Positions 49,487 to 58,984 of a stretch of 64,000 bases of DNA are shown here, one piece after another. Within the stretch, counting starts at the first letter, position 1. Every line of letters begins with the position of its first letter. Position numbers and translations under genes: made by a program. The notes under the pieces are model-generated. The model saw only the letters and a list, made by a program, of their open reading frames with translations. It was not told the origin of the DNA and ran no database searches. Source of the DNA: Proluteimonas luteida (lineage in GTDB: Bacteria > Pseudomonadota > Gammaproteobacteria > Xanthomonadales > Xanthomonadaceae); contig NZ_JAIWPT010000015.1 of NCBI RefSeq assembly GCF_021191695.1, positions 1-64,000 of the forward strand, written 5' to 3'.

Positions 49487-51358
49487 TCAACCCGGATGCG
49501 ATGACCTGCCGCCGCGCGACGCGACGGAGCCCTTGCCGTCGCCTCGTCCGAGCGTCGAACGCTCCAGCGCCCACAGCCCGGCGACGACCGCCAGCCAGGC
49601 CGCGAACCAGGGCCAGGACGCACCGCGTCGCGGCTGCGCTGCACGCATGTCGCCGGACGCTGCCGTGCCCGATTCGCGTACAAGGGCAACGGTCGCATCG
49701 CGCAGCGCCGCCGCATGCAGCGCGATGCCGACGTCGGGCGATGCCACGTGGAACGGGCGTTCGACGCCATCGTCGGCGATCACGCGGTGCCACCCGGCAA
49801 GGCGGGGCCAGAATCCCGCGCAGTCTCCTTCCCCTGCCCGTGGATCGACCTGCAACTGCGCCGGACCACCGTCGGGCGCGACGACACGGTCGTCTGCGCC
49901 GAGGCCGCACAGCACGAGCCGCTGGCCGACCCGGCGTTCGCCGCGGACGTCGACCGCGGCGGCGTCGCCCGCACGCGCCAGCGTGGAGAACCAGCCGCTC
50001 CACAGCTCCGCATGCACGTCGCCGCGGCCGGCGGTCGCCAGCTGCCAGCTGTCCTCGATGGCGGTCACGCCGATGCGGCCCCGCCCCAGTGCCTGCCACA
50101 GCGCGAGATCGTCCGGTCCGCGCAGGCCGTCGAACGCGGCCGCATCGCCGCGCAACGGGCGATACGCCAGCGTCGGCAGCGCTTCGGTCGCGAGCGTGGC
50201 ATCGAACGGCGCGTCGTCGCTGCCCCCGCCGAGCCGCGCGCGCAGGACCGCGACATCGCGCGTGTCCGCCGCGAACTGCAGGGGACGTGCGTTCGTCTCC
50301 GCGGCGACGTCGAGTCCGAACGCGCGCAGCTGGGGGCGCAGCGCATCCGGCATCCCGCCCGGGGCGTGCACCAGCACGCCGAGCCCGCCCTGCACGGCCT
50401 CGCGCAGGGCCGCGCGCTGCGCGGGGCCGAGGCTGGCGAACGCACGCGCATCGGACACCACGAGATCGAGCGCCGCGAGCGCGGCGCGGTCGAGCGAGGT
50501 CCCCGGATCGGCGACGCGCGCGCCACCGCCGAGCTCGATGCGCAGGCGCGTCGACAGCCCGGCATCGTCGGCCCAGCGCCGCAGGTACTTGGTTTCCGGA
50601 TTCGGCGCGGCCGCCAGCAGCAGGACCCGCGGCGGCGTCTGCGCGAGGGTCCACACCGGCACCGGCAGGCGCTCGACGATCGCATCGACACCATCGCCGA
50701 GCTGCAGCGCGTAGAGCGCCGTGCCCGCGATCCGCGCCGTGGCATCCAGCGCGAACCTGCCCGCCGCGTCCGGCGTGCCGACCGCGACGCGACGGCCCGC
50801 GGGGTCCAGCAGCGCGATGCGCGCGTCGTCGACGCCGGCGACGCGCCCGTGCACGACGAAGCGCTGTCCCGGTGCGACCGCATCCGGTGCCGACACGGCG
50901 ACGATGCCGCGCGGCGGCGGCGCTGCCGAGAACGCCACCGCACGTCCGTCGACCGCATCGCGGTCGCGCGCTTCCAGCCCGGCGCCGACGATGTGCAGGC
51001 GCGCGGTCCGCGGGTGGCGGCGCAGCGCGGTCGCCAGATCCGGCACCGCGTCCGCGCCCGCGACCTCGCCCGCCTCCGGCAAGGACACGACGCGGTCGCC
51101 CGCGGCGGCATCGAGCTGCGCACGCGTCGCCCCCGCGGTCGCGACCACCAGCGTGCCGGACGCGGCCGGCAGCGATGGCGGCAGCAGGGTCAGGTACAGC
51201 AGGCCGGCGGCCGCCGCCTGCAGCACGAGGATCGCGACGACGCGCCATGTCCGCGGTCGCGCCGCGGCCGGACTGCGACGGGTGCCGAGCAGCAGCCGCA
51301 ACGTCGCGACAGCGACGGCGGCGACGAGCGCAATGGCGATGATCCGCTCCGGCGTCAT
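49487..51358 (-). CDS. Large membrane protein of a MoxR-type cluster, glutamine amidotransferase-like, 623 aa
   Basis: Two N-terminal membrane helices (about residues 5-23 and 38-58), a large periplasmic part, and a C-terminal helix (WPWFAAWLAVVAGLWAL, about 590-607). The middle contains alpha/beta segments such as PPRVLLLAAAPNPETKYLRRWADDAGL and LDLVVSDARAFASL, which resemble glutamine-amidotransferase-like domains seen in such clusters, but no catalytic Cys is apparent. It starts with ATG at 51358, overlapping the previous stop (ATGA). It is the last gene of the moxR operon. Confidence 0.75.
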   Translation of the reverse strand: MTPERIIAIALVAAVAVATLRLLLGTRRSPAAARPRTWRVVAILVLQAAAAGLLYLTLLPPSLPAASGTLVVATAGATRAQLDAAAGDRVVSLPEAGEVAGADAVPDLATALRRHPRTARLHIVGAGLEARDRDAVDGRAVAFSAAPPPRGIVAVSAPDAVAPGQRFVVHGRVAGVDDARIALLDPAGRRVAVGTPDAAGRFALDATARIAGTALYALQLGDGVDAIVERLPVPVWTLAQTPPRVLLLAAAPNPETKYLRRWADDAGLSTRLRIELGGGARVADPGTSLDRAALAALDLVVSDARAFASLGPAQRAALREAVQGGLGVLVHAPGGMPDALRPQLRAFGLDVAAETNARPLQFAADTRDVAVLRARLGGGSDDAPFDATLATEALPTLAYRPLRGDAAAFDGLRGPDDLALWQALGRGRIGVTAIEDSWQLATAGRGDVHAELWSGWFSTLARAGDAAAVDVRGERRVGQRLVLCGLGADDRVVAPDGGPAQLQVDPRAGEGDCAGFWPRLAGWHRVIADDGVERPFHVASPDVGIALHAAALRDATVALVRESGTAASGDMRAAQPRRGASWPWFAAWLAVVAGLWALERSTLGRGDGKGSVASRGGRSSHPG

Positions 51359-53682
51359 GGGCCCGCCTCCCCGCGCAGGCCATCGAGATAGCGCGCACCG
51401 GCCGCGTCGACCGGCGCGCGCCGCAGGACGGCGGGCGGCGGGCGCCGAAGCGCGGTCCACAAGGCGGCACGCAGGGCCTGCCTGCAATCGTCGCAGGCCG
51501 GCTCGCGTCGCAGGGCGTCGATCGCGGCGACCAGCGCCAGCGGATCCTCGATGCGCGACGGATGCGATCGCAGCCAGGCCTCGAGGGCATCGAGGTCCGG
51601 TTCGACAGTATCGGCCCCCGCACCGGCCGTCCCCGGATCGAGCAGTGCGGTCCACGCTGCATCGAGCGCGGCGCCGTCGTCGTCGCGCACGACATCGGGC
51701 ACGCGCCGCGGCGCGATGCCGTCGCGGTCGCCGCCGAGCCGCCGCGTCGGGTCGACGGGCGGCAACTGCTGCCCGACGCGCGCCAGATAGATGCGATCGG
51801 CCTGCTGGACCTGCTTGATCAGCTCCAGCGCGCGGTTCGCGTACGGCAGCGCTTGGTCGGGCGCGGCCTGGCGCAGGTGCAGTTCGGACTGCCACATCTC
51901 GCGCAGGGCGCCGCGCAGCAGTTCGCGGGTCTTCGGGTCGAGCAGCGTCGCCGCTTCCGGCAGGTCGTGGGTATGCCCGAACTCGGCGAGCACGTCCTCG
52001 GCGCGGCCGAACACCGGCGTTCCGGCATCCGGCTCGCCGGGGCCGTGGTCATGATCATGGTCGTGATCATGGCCGCCGGCGCCCGCAGGGGCCGTCGCGC
52101 CGTCGTGCCCGTGGTCGCGAGCGTGTCCGTCCGTGTCGTGCGCGTCGTCGGAAACCGCGGGCGCATCGTCCTGCCCGTAGTCGTCGATCGGCAACGGTCT
52201 GCGCGGGGGCGGGGGCGGCGCATCGTCGGCATCGGCGGTGGGCAACGGGCGGCGGCCGCCCTCGCTCTCCTCGCCGAGGAACTGGCCATAGCGCAGCCGC
52301 AGCAGGCGCTGGTCGACGCCGATCGTGTCCGATCGCGTCGCGAACGTGTCCGCCGCCAGCCGCGGCTTCTCGCGCAGCAGCGCCTCGGCGTCGATGATGA
52401 CCTGGCGCTGGCTGCGGAAGTACGCCGGCAGCACGTCGCGCGCAAGGCCTTCGAGCCCATCGGCATCCGGCGGCGCCGGCACGGGCCAGCGCAGGATCAG
52501 GCTCGGGCTGCGCGCGCGCTGCGGCTGCGGCGCGCGGTTGTCGCCGACCTCGAGCTGGGCGACGAGATCCCCGCCTTCGGCAAGCCCCTGGGCGACCGGA
52601 TCGATCGCGATCGCGTACCGCTTCGTGCGCGCGTCGCCGTCGCCGCGCAGCGGCAGGCTGCGCTCGACGAACGTGATGTTCTCGCCCGTGCCCAGCGCCA
52701 GCGTCAGCCGCAGGGTCGCATCGGCGGCGATGCCGTGGTCGTCCTCGGCCTCGAAACGCAGATCCCAGCGACGCTGGCCGGGCGCCAGCATCGTCAGCGT
52801 GTCCGCGGGCTGCAGCACGCGGACCCGTGGCGGCCGGTCGGCGACCGCGTCGAGCCGCCACAGCCGCGCGGTCGCCTCGTCGGTGGCCGGCAGGTCGACG
52901 CCACCGACGGTCGGCACGATGCGGTACAGCGTCGAACGCGCCAGCACCTGCGTGGTCGTCCAGGACTCCCCCTCGCGGACCAGCGGCAGCGTTCCGCCAT
53001 CGTGGAAGCGCAGCGCCACGCCATCGGGCGGTGCGGAGAACCGCAGGGTCCAGCGCAACGTGCTGCCGGCCGGCGCCTGCACCGCCAGGGTTTCGGCATC
53101 GCGCGCCGGCAGGCCGGTGTAGGCCGGCGGCGCGACATGGAGGGTCGCCTCCACGATGCGCGGTGCGGCCGCGCCGGCCGCCGCGGCGGCCGTCGGGCTC
53201 GGCTGCCGGTCCTGCGGCGGGGTCGCCGGCCAGAACACCGCGAACGCGCACAGGATCGATGCGAGCGCCCACGCGATGCCGATCCAGCGCCAGGGCAGCG
53301 GCGGCGGCGCGAGCGCCTGCCGACCGGCCGGCAGGCGCGCAAGCAGGCGCGCGCGCTGCAACCGTTGCAACGGTGCCAGTTGCCGGTCGTCGGCGAACAG
53401 CAGATCGGCGCTGTCGTCCATGTCGCCGCGACCGGCATTGAGCCGGCGCAGCAGCCAGGTGCGGTCGCGGCGGCGCGCACGCTGCGCCGCGATCGCCGCG
53501 GCGATCGCGCTGCCCGTTGCCGCCAGCACCACGGCAACCCATGGCGTCCCGACCCGCAGGGCAATGGCGACGACCGCCAGCACCGCCGCGCCTGCGATCG
53601 CGGCGACACCTGCGATCGCACGCCAGCGGGCCCCGCGCAGCATCTGCCGCAACTGCGGGGCCATGTCCGCCGCGGGGCTCAC
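51355..53682 (-). CDS. Large membrane protein of the MoxR-type cluster (DUF4175-like), 775 aa, His-rich
   Basis: A GTG start at 53682 overlaps the previous stop (GTGA); an ATG six codons in is possible. Helices lie at about residues 21-42, 46-66 and 132-151. The large C-terminal region, likely periplasmic, has beta-sandwich-like stretches and, near residues 525-545, a His/Asp run (GGHDHDHDHDHGPGEP) plus HDTDGHARDHGHDG just before, potential metal-binding sites. The last ~150 residues are helical. The DUF4175 label is by general resemblance and position in the cluster. It probably acts with the MoxR, DUF58 and BatA-like proteins. Confidence 0.75.
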   Translation of the reverse strand: MSPAADMAPQLRQMLRGARWRAIAGVAAIAGAAVLAVVAIALRVGTPWVAVVLAATGSAIAAAIAAQRARRRDRTWLLRRLNAGRGDMDDSADLLFADDRQLAPLQRLQRARLLARLPAGRQALAPPPLPWRWIGIAWALASILCAFAVFWPATPPQDRQPSPTAAAAAGAAAPRIVEATLHVAPPAYTGLPARDAETLAVQAPAGSTLRWTLRFSAPPDGVALRFHDGGTLPLVREGESWTTTQVLARSTLYRIVPTVGGVDLPATDEATARLWRLDAVADRPPRVRVLQPADTLTMLAPGQRRWDLRFEAEDDHGIAADATLRLTLALGTGENITFVERSLPLRGDGDARTKRYAIAIDPVAQGLAEGGDLVAQLEVGDNRAPQPQRARSPSLILRWPVPAPPDADGLEGLARDVLPAYFRSQRQVIIDAEALLREKPRLAADTFATRSDTIGVDQRLLRLRYGQFLGEESEGGRRPLPTADADDAPPPPPRRPLPIDDYGQDDAPAVSDDAHDTDGHARDHGHDGATAPAGAGGHDHDHDHDHGPGEPDAGTPVFGRAEDVLAEFGHTHDLPEAATLLDPKTRELLRGALREMWQSELHLRQAAPDQALPYANRALELIKQVQQADRIYLARVGQQLPPVDPTRRLGGDRDGIAPRRVPDVVRDDDGAALDAAWTALLDPGTAGAGADTVEPDLDALEAWLRSHPSRIEDPLALVAAIDALRREPACDDCRQALRAALWTALRRPPPAVLRRAPVDAAGARYLDGLRGEAGP

Positions 53683-54854
53683 GACGCCACGACCCGACGA
53701 CGCGCGGTCGCCATCCAGCGCTCCAGCACGCACAGCAGCGCGATCAATGCCGCAAGCCACGGGCGCAGGTCGCGCGGGGGCTGCGCATGGCCGCGCGCGC
53801 CGGTGCCCGGCGCGTGATCGAGCGCGCGCACGCGTGCCGGTTCCGGCACTGGCTGCAGCTGCGCGCGCAGCGCACCCGGAAACGTCGGCGCCAACAGGTC
53901 CGGCATCGCGGCGGCGGTCAGCGGGCGCGCGAACTGCAGCATCCGGCCTGCCCCGAGCGGCCGGGCGAACAGCAATGGCTGCCCGGCCTCGTCGGACCAT
54001 GCCACCTGCATCGCATCACGGTCGATGCCCGTGGTCGCGGCATCGACCAGCGCGGTGCCGCCCCCTTCGATCCAGTCGATCACCGGCGGCGGCAGCGCGT
54101 CCGCGCGCAGCCAGACCAGGACGCTGCGCGTGTCGCCCGGCGGCGCCACGGATGCGTCGTCCCCCAATGCCGGCGGCGCCGCATCGTCGGGCCGCCACGC
54201 CTGCGCGGCGGCCCGCAGCCAGTTCGCGGCCGGCGCGTGCGCGGCATCGTGGCGCACCTGCAGCACCGGGGGTGCGGCGGCGGACACCCGATCCGCGGCT
54301 GCTGACCCGCCCGGCACGACACGCCAGTCGACCTGGCGCGACAGCACGATGCGCTGTGCATCAACGCCGTCGAGGACTTCCGGCACGAAGACCGTCAACC
54401 GTGCGTCCGCGGGGAGTTCGGCATCCAGCTGCCGCAGCAGGCTCGAGGGCGACGCGTCCGCCGGACCGGCATCCGCGCCGGCAGCCTGCCCGTCGTCCAG
54501 CGCCGGAAATCCCGGAAGCAGCCAGTGCAGGCGCGCCTCATCCCCGTCGGCGCGCACCGCCGCGGGATCGACACCCGGCACGACGGCGATCCAGTGGGTG
54601 CGCGCCGCTTCGCCGACCTGCACCGGTCGTGCCAGCCACAGCGCCAGCAGCGCGAGCAGCAGCAGCCGCACCAGCAGCAGCGGCCAGTCGTCGAAACGCA
54701 GCCGCCGCCTCGGCCGCGGCTGCCGGCGCAGCCAGCGCAGCGCGGCGAATGGGGTCGGCCGCTGCTCGGTGCGTCGCGCGAGATGCAGCAGCAGCGGCAC
54801 GGCCAGGGCAAGCAGCGCGGCCAGCGCACCGGGCAGGAGCAAGGCGAGGTTCAT
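53679..54854 (-). CDS. BatA-like (aerotolerance N-terminal domain) membrane protein, 391 aa
   Basis: Residues 1-80 form the BatA N-terminal domain: one helix (ALLLPGALAALLALAVPLLLHL), a basic loop RRTEQRPTPFAALRWLRRQ, then a second helix (LLLVRLLLLALLALWLAR). The remainder is a poorly conserved periplasmic part with a final helix (LAALIALLCVLERWM). No VWA MIDAS is seen. Its ATG overlaps the DUF58 stop (ATGA). In Bat-type operons such proteins hold the partner complex in the membrane. Confidence 0.85.
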   Translation of the reverse strand: MNLALLLPGALAALLALAVPLLLHLARRTEQRPTPFAALRWLRRQPRPRRRLRFDDWPLLLVRLLLLALLALWLARPVQVGEAARTHWIAVVPGVDPAAVRADGDEARLHWLLPGFPALDDGQAAGADAGPADASPSSLLRQLDAELPADARLTVFVPEVLDGVDAQRIVLSRQVDWRVVPGGSAAADRVSAAAPPVLQVRHDAAHAPAANWLRAAAQAWRPDDAAPPALGDDASVAPPGDTRSVLVWLRADALPPPVIDWIEGGGTALVDAATTGIDRDAMQVAWSDEAGQPLLFARPLGAGRMLQFARPLTAAAMPDLLAPTFPGALRAQLQPVPEPARVRALDHAPGTGARGHAQPPRDLRPWLAALIALLCVLERWMATARRRVVAS

Positions 54855-55747
54855 CGGCCGCGTCCCGGGGCCTGTGGACCGAACAGCGGCTGCAGCACCG
54901 CATCGGCCTCCGCGTCGAGCGCCGCGGACGCGAAGCGGATGCCGGCCGCGTCAAAGCGCGCACGCAGTGCGCGCTGCGCCTCGCCGAAGCGTTCCAGATA
55001 CCCGGCACGCAGCGCCGGACCATCGCCGAGCAGCGCTTCGCCGGTTTCCGGATCGACGAAGCGGCGCCCGTCGCGGAACGGGAAGTCGCGCTCCTCGACG
55101 GTCAGCAGCTGCAGGGCGACGACCTCGCGGCCGGCCGCGGCGAGCTTCTCCAGCAATGCGACCGCGTTGTCGTCGAACCAGTCGCCGATCGCCACCACCA
55201 GATCGTCGCTGCCGATGCGTTCCCACACCGGCGACAACCGCGCACCCGACGGAAACGCGCGCCCCGGCACGAGCGCCTGCAGTTGCAGGCGCAGCCGGTC
55301 GCGCTGGCGCAGCCCGCCATCGGCCGGCACGAGCCCCAGGCCGCCGTCGTGCAGGACGATCAGCCCGAAGGCATCGCCCTGCCGCAACGCGACCTCGGCG
55401 ATGCACGCGGCCAGCAGCCGCGCCGCATCGAAGCGCGACCAGTCCGGACGCGCCTCGTCGGCCTGCGCCATCGATGCGCTGGCATCGAGCAGGATCCACA
55501 GCCGCAGCGGGCTCTCGCGCTCGGCCTCGCGGACGAAGAAGCGGTCGCTGCGTCCGTACAGCTTCCAGTCGATCTGCCGCGGCTCGTCGCCGGGCTCGTA
55601 CGCGCGGTACTGGGCGAATTCCAGGCCCGCGCCACGACTGCGGCTGGCGTGCAGGCCGATCCCGCCACGCCCGGCCGCGCGCCGCGGCACGATCCGCAAG
55701 CCGGCCAGCCGGGCACGCAGCGACGGCGGAATCGGATCGGAGGTCAT
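54851..55747 (-). CDS. DUF58 protein of the MoxR-type cluster
   Basis: The 298-aa protein has the DUF58 hallmark FAQYRAYEPGDEPRQIDWKLYGR (about residues 44-66) followed by a VWA-like fold with an intact metal-site motif ILLDASASM (Asp88-x-Ser90-x-Ser92). It has no membrane segment, unlike many DUF58 proteins. DUF58 proteins pair with MoxR ATPases; the VWA part would bind client proteins or partners. It lies 10 bases after moxR and overlaps the BatA-like gene. Confidence 0.92.
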   Translation of the reverse strand: MTSDPIPPSLRARLAGLRIVPRRAAGRGGIGLHASRSRGAGLEFAQYRAYEPGDEPRQIDWKLYGRSDRFFVREAERESPLRLWILLDASASMAQADEARPDWSRFDAARLLAACIAEVALRQGDAFGLIVLHDGGLGLVPADGGLRQRDRLRLQLQALVPGRAFPSGARLSPVWERIGSDDLVVAIGDWFDDNAVALLEKLAAAGREVVALQLLTVEERDFPFRDGRRFVDPETGEALLGDGPALRAGYLERFGEAQRALRARFDAAGIRFASAALDAEADAVLQPLFGPQAPGRGR

Positions 55748-55757
55748 GCGGGGAAGA

Positions 55758-56759
55758 TCAGCCCGCGTCGAACGGCACGGCCTGCAGCAGCCCGGCGATC
55801 ACCATGTCCGGCGTCCTGCGCTCGGCCTCGGCCGCGAACGACAGCAGCAGGCGATGCCGCAGCACCGGCGCGAGCAGCGCAACCACGTCCTCGCGCGTCG
55901 CCGCGAGACGGCCGTGCAGCAGCGCGCGCGCCTTCGATGCCAGCACCAGCGACTGCCCCGCGCGCGGACCGGCGCCCCAGCGCACGTAGTCGCGCACGAC
56001 ATCGGGCGCCCCGTCGCCGGGACGCGTCGCGCGCACCAGCCGGGTGATCCAGCGCAGCAGGTCGTCGCCGACGTGGACCTCGCGCACCAGCGCCTGCAGC
56101 GCGAGCACGTCGCCGGCATGCATCACCCGCGGGACGTCGGCAGCCGCGCTGCCGGTGGTCTGCGCCAGGATCGCCTGTTCCTCGGCCTCGTCCGGATACG
56201 CCAGCGCGATGTGCAGCAGGAAGCGGTCCAGCTGTGCCTCCGGCAACGGATAGGTGCCGGCCTGCTCGATCGGGTTCTGGGTCGCCAGCACGAAGAACGG
56301 CGACGGCAGCGGGCGGGTCACGCCGGCCTGGCTGACGGTGCGTTCCTGCATCGCCTCCAGCAGCGCGGCCTGGGTCTTGGGCGGCGTACGGTTGAGCTCG
56401 TCGGCCAGCAGCAGGTTGGTGAAGACCGGGCCTTCCTGGAAACGGAAATGGCGGTGACCGGTGCCGTGGTCCTCCTCCAGCAGCTCGGTGCCGAGGATGT
56501 CGCTGGGCATCAGGTCCGGCGTGAACTGCACGCGGCGGAACTGCAGGTCCAGCGCCTGGCCCAGCGTGCGCACCAGCAGCGTCTTGCCCAGGCCGGGCAC
56601 GCCTTCGAGCAGGCAGTGCCCGCCGGCCAGCAGGCCGATCAGCAACTGCTCGACGACCGCCGCCTGGCCGACGACGGCCTGGCCGATCGCGCCGCGCAGC
56701 GCCTCCAGGCGCTCGCGCCAGGCATCGAGGTCGGCTTCGGTGGGGTTGGAAACGGTCAT
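55758..56759 (-). CDS. MoxR family AAA+ ATPase
   Basis: The 333-aa protein has Walker A GVPGLGKT (residues 53-60), Walker B LLADELNR (about 117-124), sensor 1 LATQNP, and the MoxR-specific FTPDLMPSDILGTE and PLPEAQLDRF. It is a full-length single AAA+ module with the C-terminal lid (SLVLASKARALLHGRLAATREDV). MoxR ATPases act as chaperones in assembling or activating membrane or metalloprotein complexes. It is the ATPase of the cluster whose other members are DUF58, BatA-like and large membrane proteins. Confidence 0.95.
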   Translation of the reverse strand: MTVSNPTEADLDAWRERLEALRGAIGQAVVGQAAVVEQLLIGLLAGGHCLLEGVPGLGKTLLVRTLGQALDLQFRRVQFTPDLMPSDILGTELLEEDHGTGHRHFRFQEGPVFTNLLLADELNRTPPKTQAALLEAMQERTVSQAGVTRPLPSPFFVLATQNPIEQAGTYPLPEAQLDRFLLHIALAYPDEAEEQAILAQTTGSAAADVPRVMHAGDVLALQALVREVHVGDDLLRWITRLVRATRPGDGAPDVVRDYVRWGAGPRAGQSLVLASKARALLHGRLAATREDVVALLAPVLRHRLLLSFAAEAERRTPDMVIAGLLQAVPFDAG

Positions 56760-56856
56760 GCGGCAGTCCTGTATGGATCGGTGGGCGCGGGCTCGCGCGC
56801 GGTGCGGCGTTCGGCGCGGAATCCGCCGCAGGCAAGCGTGCGCCGGTGGAAAGCGG

Positions 56857-57555
56857 TCATGCGGTCAGCGCGTACATGACGATGTTGACCGCGAACTTCG
56901 TGTTGTCGTCGGCGAGGAAACGCTTGTTGCGCCAGTCGTAGTCCCATTCGCAGCCATAGTCCTTGTTGCTGTAGAGCACGGCCAGGCGCCCGTCGATCTC
57001 GATGCCCTTGAGGTAGTCGTGGACCAGGTCGTCGCCCCAGCCGTTGAGCTCGAAGCTGGTCGCCGGCGGGCCGTCGGGAAAGCGGAAGAAGCTGCTGTAC
57101 AGCGGGTGGCTGTTGGGCAGTTTCTTCAGCGCGCCGGCGCCGAAGATCGCCGCCACCTGGGCCTCGAACGACTTCGCGAACAGGCCGTCGATGTCGTGGT
57201 TGCAGTCGTCGACGAACACGAAACCGCCGCTGCGCACGTAGCGCTCGAAGTTGCGCCGTTCGGCCGGATTGAACTCCACGAGCTTGTGGCCGGCGAGATA
57301 GCAGAACGGCGCGGCCAGCATCTTCGGGTCCGACAGCGCGACGACGCGCTCCTCGGGGTCGACGCGCAGGTTGGTGTAGTCGATCAGCGAGGTCAGCACG
57401 TTGGACGGCATCCGCGCATCGACGTCCCAGTCGCCCGAGTCGTAGCGCAGGCGGGTGAACCAGAAGTCGTAGCGGGCGGATTGCGCGGCGAGCGGCGGCA
57501 GCGCAAGGACCCCCGCGCCGCCGAGCATCAACTTCAGGAACTGGGCGCGGGTCAT
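56857..57555 (-). CDS. DUF4159 family exported protein, 232 aa
   Basis: The protein begins MTRAQFLKLMLGGAGVLALPPLAAQS, a Tat-like signal in which the second Arg is replaced by Ala (RAQFLK). The body is DUF4159: YDFWFTRLRYDSGDWD, FVFVDDCNHDIDGLF, PNSHPLYSSFF and DDNTKFAVNIVMYALTA. The family is a diverged glutamine amidotransferase-like fold without known activity and is typical of MoxR clusters. It lies about 100 bp before moxR and follows tldE. Confidence 0.87.
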   Translation of the reverse strand: MTRAQFLKLMLGGAGVLALPPLAAQSARYDFWFTRLRYDSGDWDVDARMPSNVLTSLIDYTNLRVDPEERVVALSDPKMLAAPFCYLAGHKLVEFNPAERRNFERYVRSGGFVFVDDCNHDIDGLFAKSFEAQVAAIFGAGALKKLPNSHPLYSSFFRFPDGPPATSFELNGWGDDLVHDYLKGIEIDGRLAVLYSNKDYGCEWDYDWRNKRFLADDNTKFAVNIVMYALTA

Positions 57556-57565
57556 GCGGAGAGCG

Positions 57566-57613
57566 CCCTCATCCTGCGCTGCGCGCCCCCTTCTCCCGCG
57601 GGCGGGAGAAGGC
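57566..57613. repeat. Intergenic hairpin repeat, copy 2
   Basis: CCCTCATCCTGCGCTGCGCG, then CCTTCTCCCGCGGGCGGGAGAAGG, which contains the hairpin CCTTCTCCCGC/GCGGGAGAAGG. It is a compact relative of the copy at 11194-11263 and lies between the DUF4159 and tldE genes. It may act as a transcription or mRNA-processing barrier. Confidence 0.65.
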
Positions 57614-57636
57614 CCCGGACACGGGCAGTCCCTGCC

Positions 57637-58971
57637 TCATACCGCATCCGACAGCGACGTGAACGTGAAGTCCCTGAGCCGCATCGGCGGCAGCATCATC
57701 ACCATCGACGACTCGTCGCCGCCGACACGGACCGGCCTGCCGAGCTCGTCGATGTTGTTGAGCATGATCACCGGCGACTCGTTGAAGCGGAAGTTCTTCA
57801 GCGGGTACTTGATCTCGCCGTTCTCGATGTAGAAGGTGCCGTCGCGGGTCAGGCCGGTCAGCAGCACGGTCTGCGGGTCGACCATGCGGATGTACCAGGT
57901 GCGGGTGACCAGGATGCCGCGGTCGGTGCCGCGGATCAGGTCCGCGGTCGAGGCCTCGCCGCCCGACATCAGCAGGTTGCCCGGGCGGCCGACCGCGCGC
58001 TTGCCCTGCTGCTGCGCCCAGAAGCGCGAGTAGTCGAGGTTGGCGATCCTGCCGTTCTCGATGATCGCCATCTTCTCGCGCGGCAGGCCCTCGCCGTCCC
58101 ACGGCATCACCGCGGCTTCGGGATGCCAGGGGTCGGCCACGATATTGACGCGCGGATCGTAGACCTGCTCGCCGAGCTTGTTGCCGCCGCCGCGTTTGGA
58201 CAGGAAGCTGCGGCCCTCGTCGGCGGTGCGCGCATCGAAGAAGCGCATCATGAACGAGATCAGGCCCGCGGCCGCCGCGGGTTCCAGGATCACGGTGTAC
58301 TTGCCCGGCTCCAGCGCCTGCGCGTCGGCCGAATCGCTGGCCTTGCGCATCGCGATGCGCACGTCGCGGCCGGCATCGAACTCGCTGGCGTCCTTGAGGT
58401 TGCGGCCGACCCAGCCCGAACCGCGGCCGTCCTCGGTGCGCACGGTGCAGGTGTAGTTGAAACTGGTCGCCTGCTGGTAGCCGAAGTTGCCGTTGCTGTT
58501 GGCGAACGCGACGAAGCGCTTGCCGTCGTCGAGGAAGCCGGCGGCGATCAGCTGTTCCGCCCGGCATGGCCCGATCGAGCCGGCAGCCACGTTGGCGCGG
58601 AATTCCGGCGTGATCGCCGCGGTGGATTCGCTGAACGTCGGGCTGGGCCGGTACGCCTGCCTGCCGATCGCCGGCAGGAATTCCGGGTTCTCGGGCGCCA
58701 GCCGCGCAAGGTCTTCGGCACGCCTGACCACGCTCTGCAGCGAGGCATCGTCGAAGGCGTTGATGCTGGCGGTGCCGACGCGCTTGCCGAACGCGACCTG
58801 CACCGCCAGCTCGGCATTGCTGACCAGGCCGCTGGTGGACACGTTGTTGAGCGCAAAGCGGATGTTGCCGTCGACGGCGCCCGACAGGGTCGCGGTGCAT
58901 TCGTCGGCGGTCGACAGGGCCACGGTCTTCTCGAGGATCTCGCGCGCCTGGGCTTCGGTGAAGATGGTCAT
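57637..58971 (-). CDS. TldE/PmbA-type subunit of a TldD/TldE metalloprotease
   Basis: The 444-aa protein starts MTIFTEAQAREILEKTV with no signal peptide. The TldD/PmbA C-terminal domain is present (IANLDYSRFWAQQQGKRAVGRPGN, DLIRGTDRGILVTRTWYIRMVD, FYIENGEIKYPLKNFRFNESP). It lacks the HExxxH metal motif, as TldE subunits do. It should form a heterodimer with one of the adjacent TldD proteins to cleave unfolded peptides or peptide leaders. The gene order tldD-tldD-tldE is one transcription unit. Confidence 0.9.
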   Translation of the reverse strand: MTIFTEAQAREILEKTVALSTADECTATLSGAVDGNIRFALNNVSTSGLVSNAELAVQVAFGKRVGTASINAFDDASLQSVVRRAEDLARLAPENPEFLPAIGRQAYRPSPTFSESTAAITPEFRANVAAGSIGPCRAEQLIAAGFLDDGKRFVAFANSNGNFGYQQATSFNYTCTVRTEDGRGSGWVGRNLKDASEFDAGRDVRIAMRKASDSADAQALEPGKYTVILEPAAAAGLISFMMRFFDARTADEGRSFLSKRGGGNKLGEQVYDPRVNIVADPWHPEAAVMPWDGEGLPREKMAIIENGRIANLDYSRFWAQQQGKRAVGRPGNLLMSGGEASTADLIRGTDRGILVTRTWYIRMVDPQTVLLTGLTRDGTFYIENGEIKYPLKNFRFNESPVIMLNNIDELGRPVRVGGDESSMVMMLPPMRLRDFTFTSLSDAV

Positions 58972-58984
58972 GGTTCAGGGCTCC

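Noticed and set aside
49062-51818. Long plus-strand open frames opposite the MoxR-cluster membrane proteins
   Set aside because: They are Arg/Pro/Ser-rich antisense shadows without start signals.
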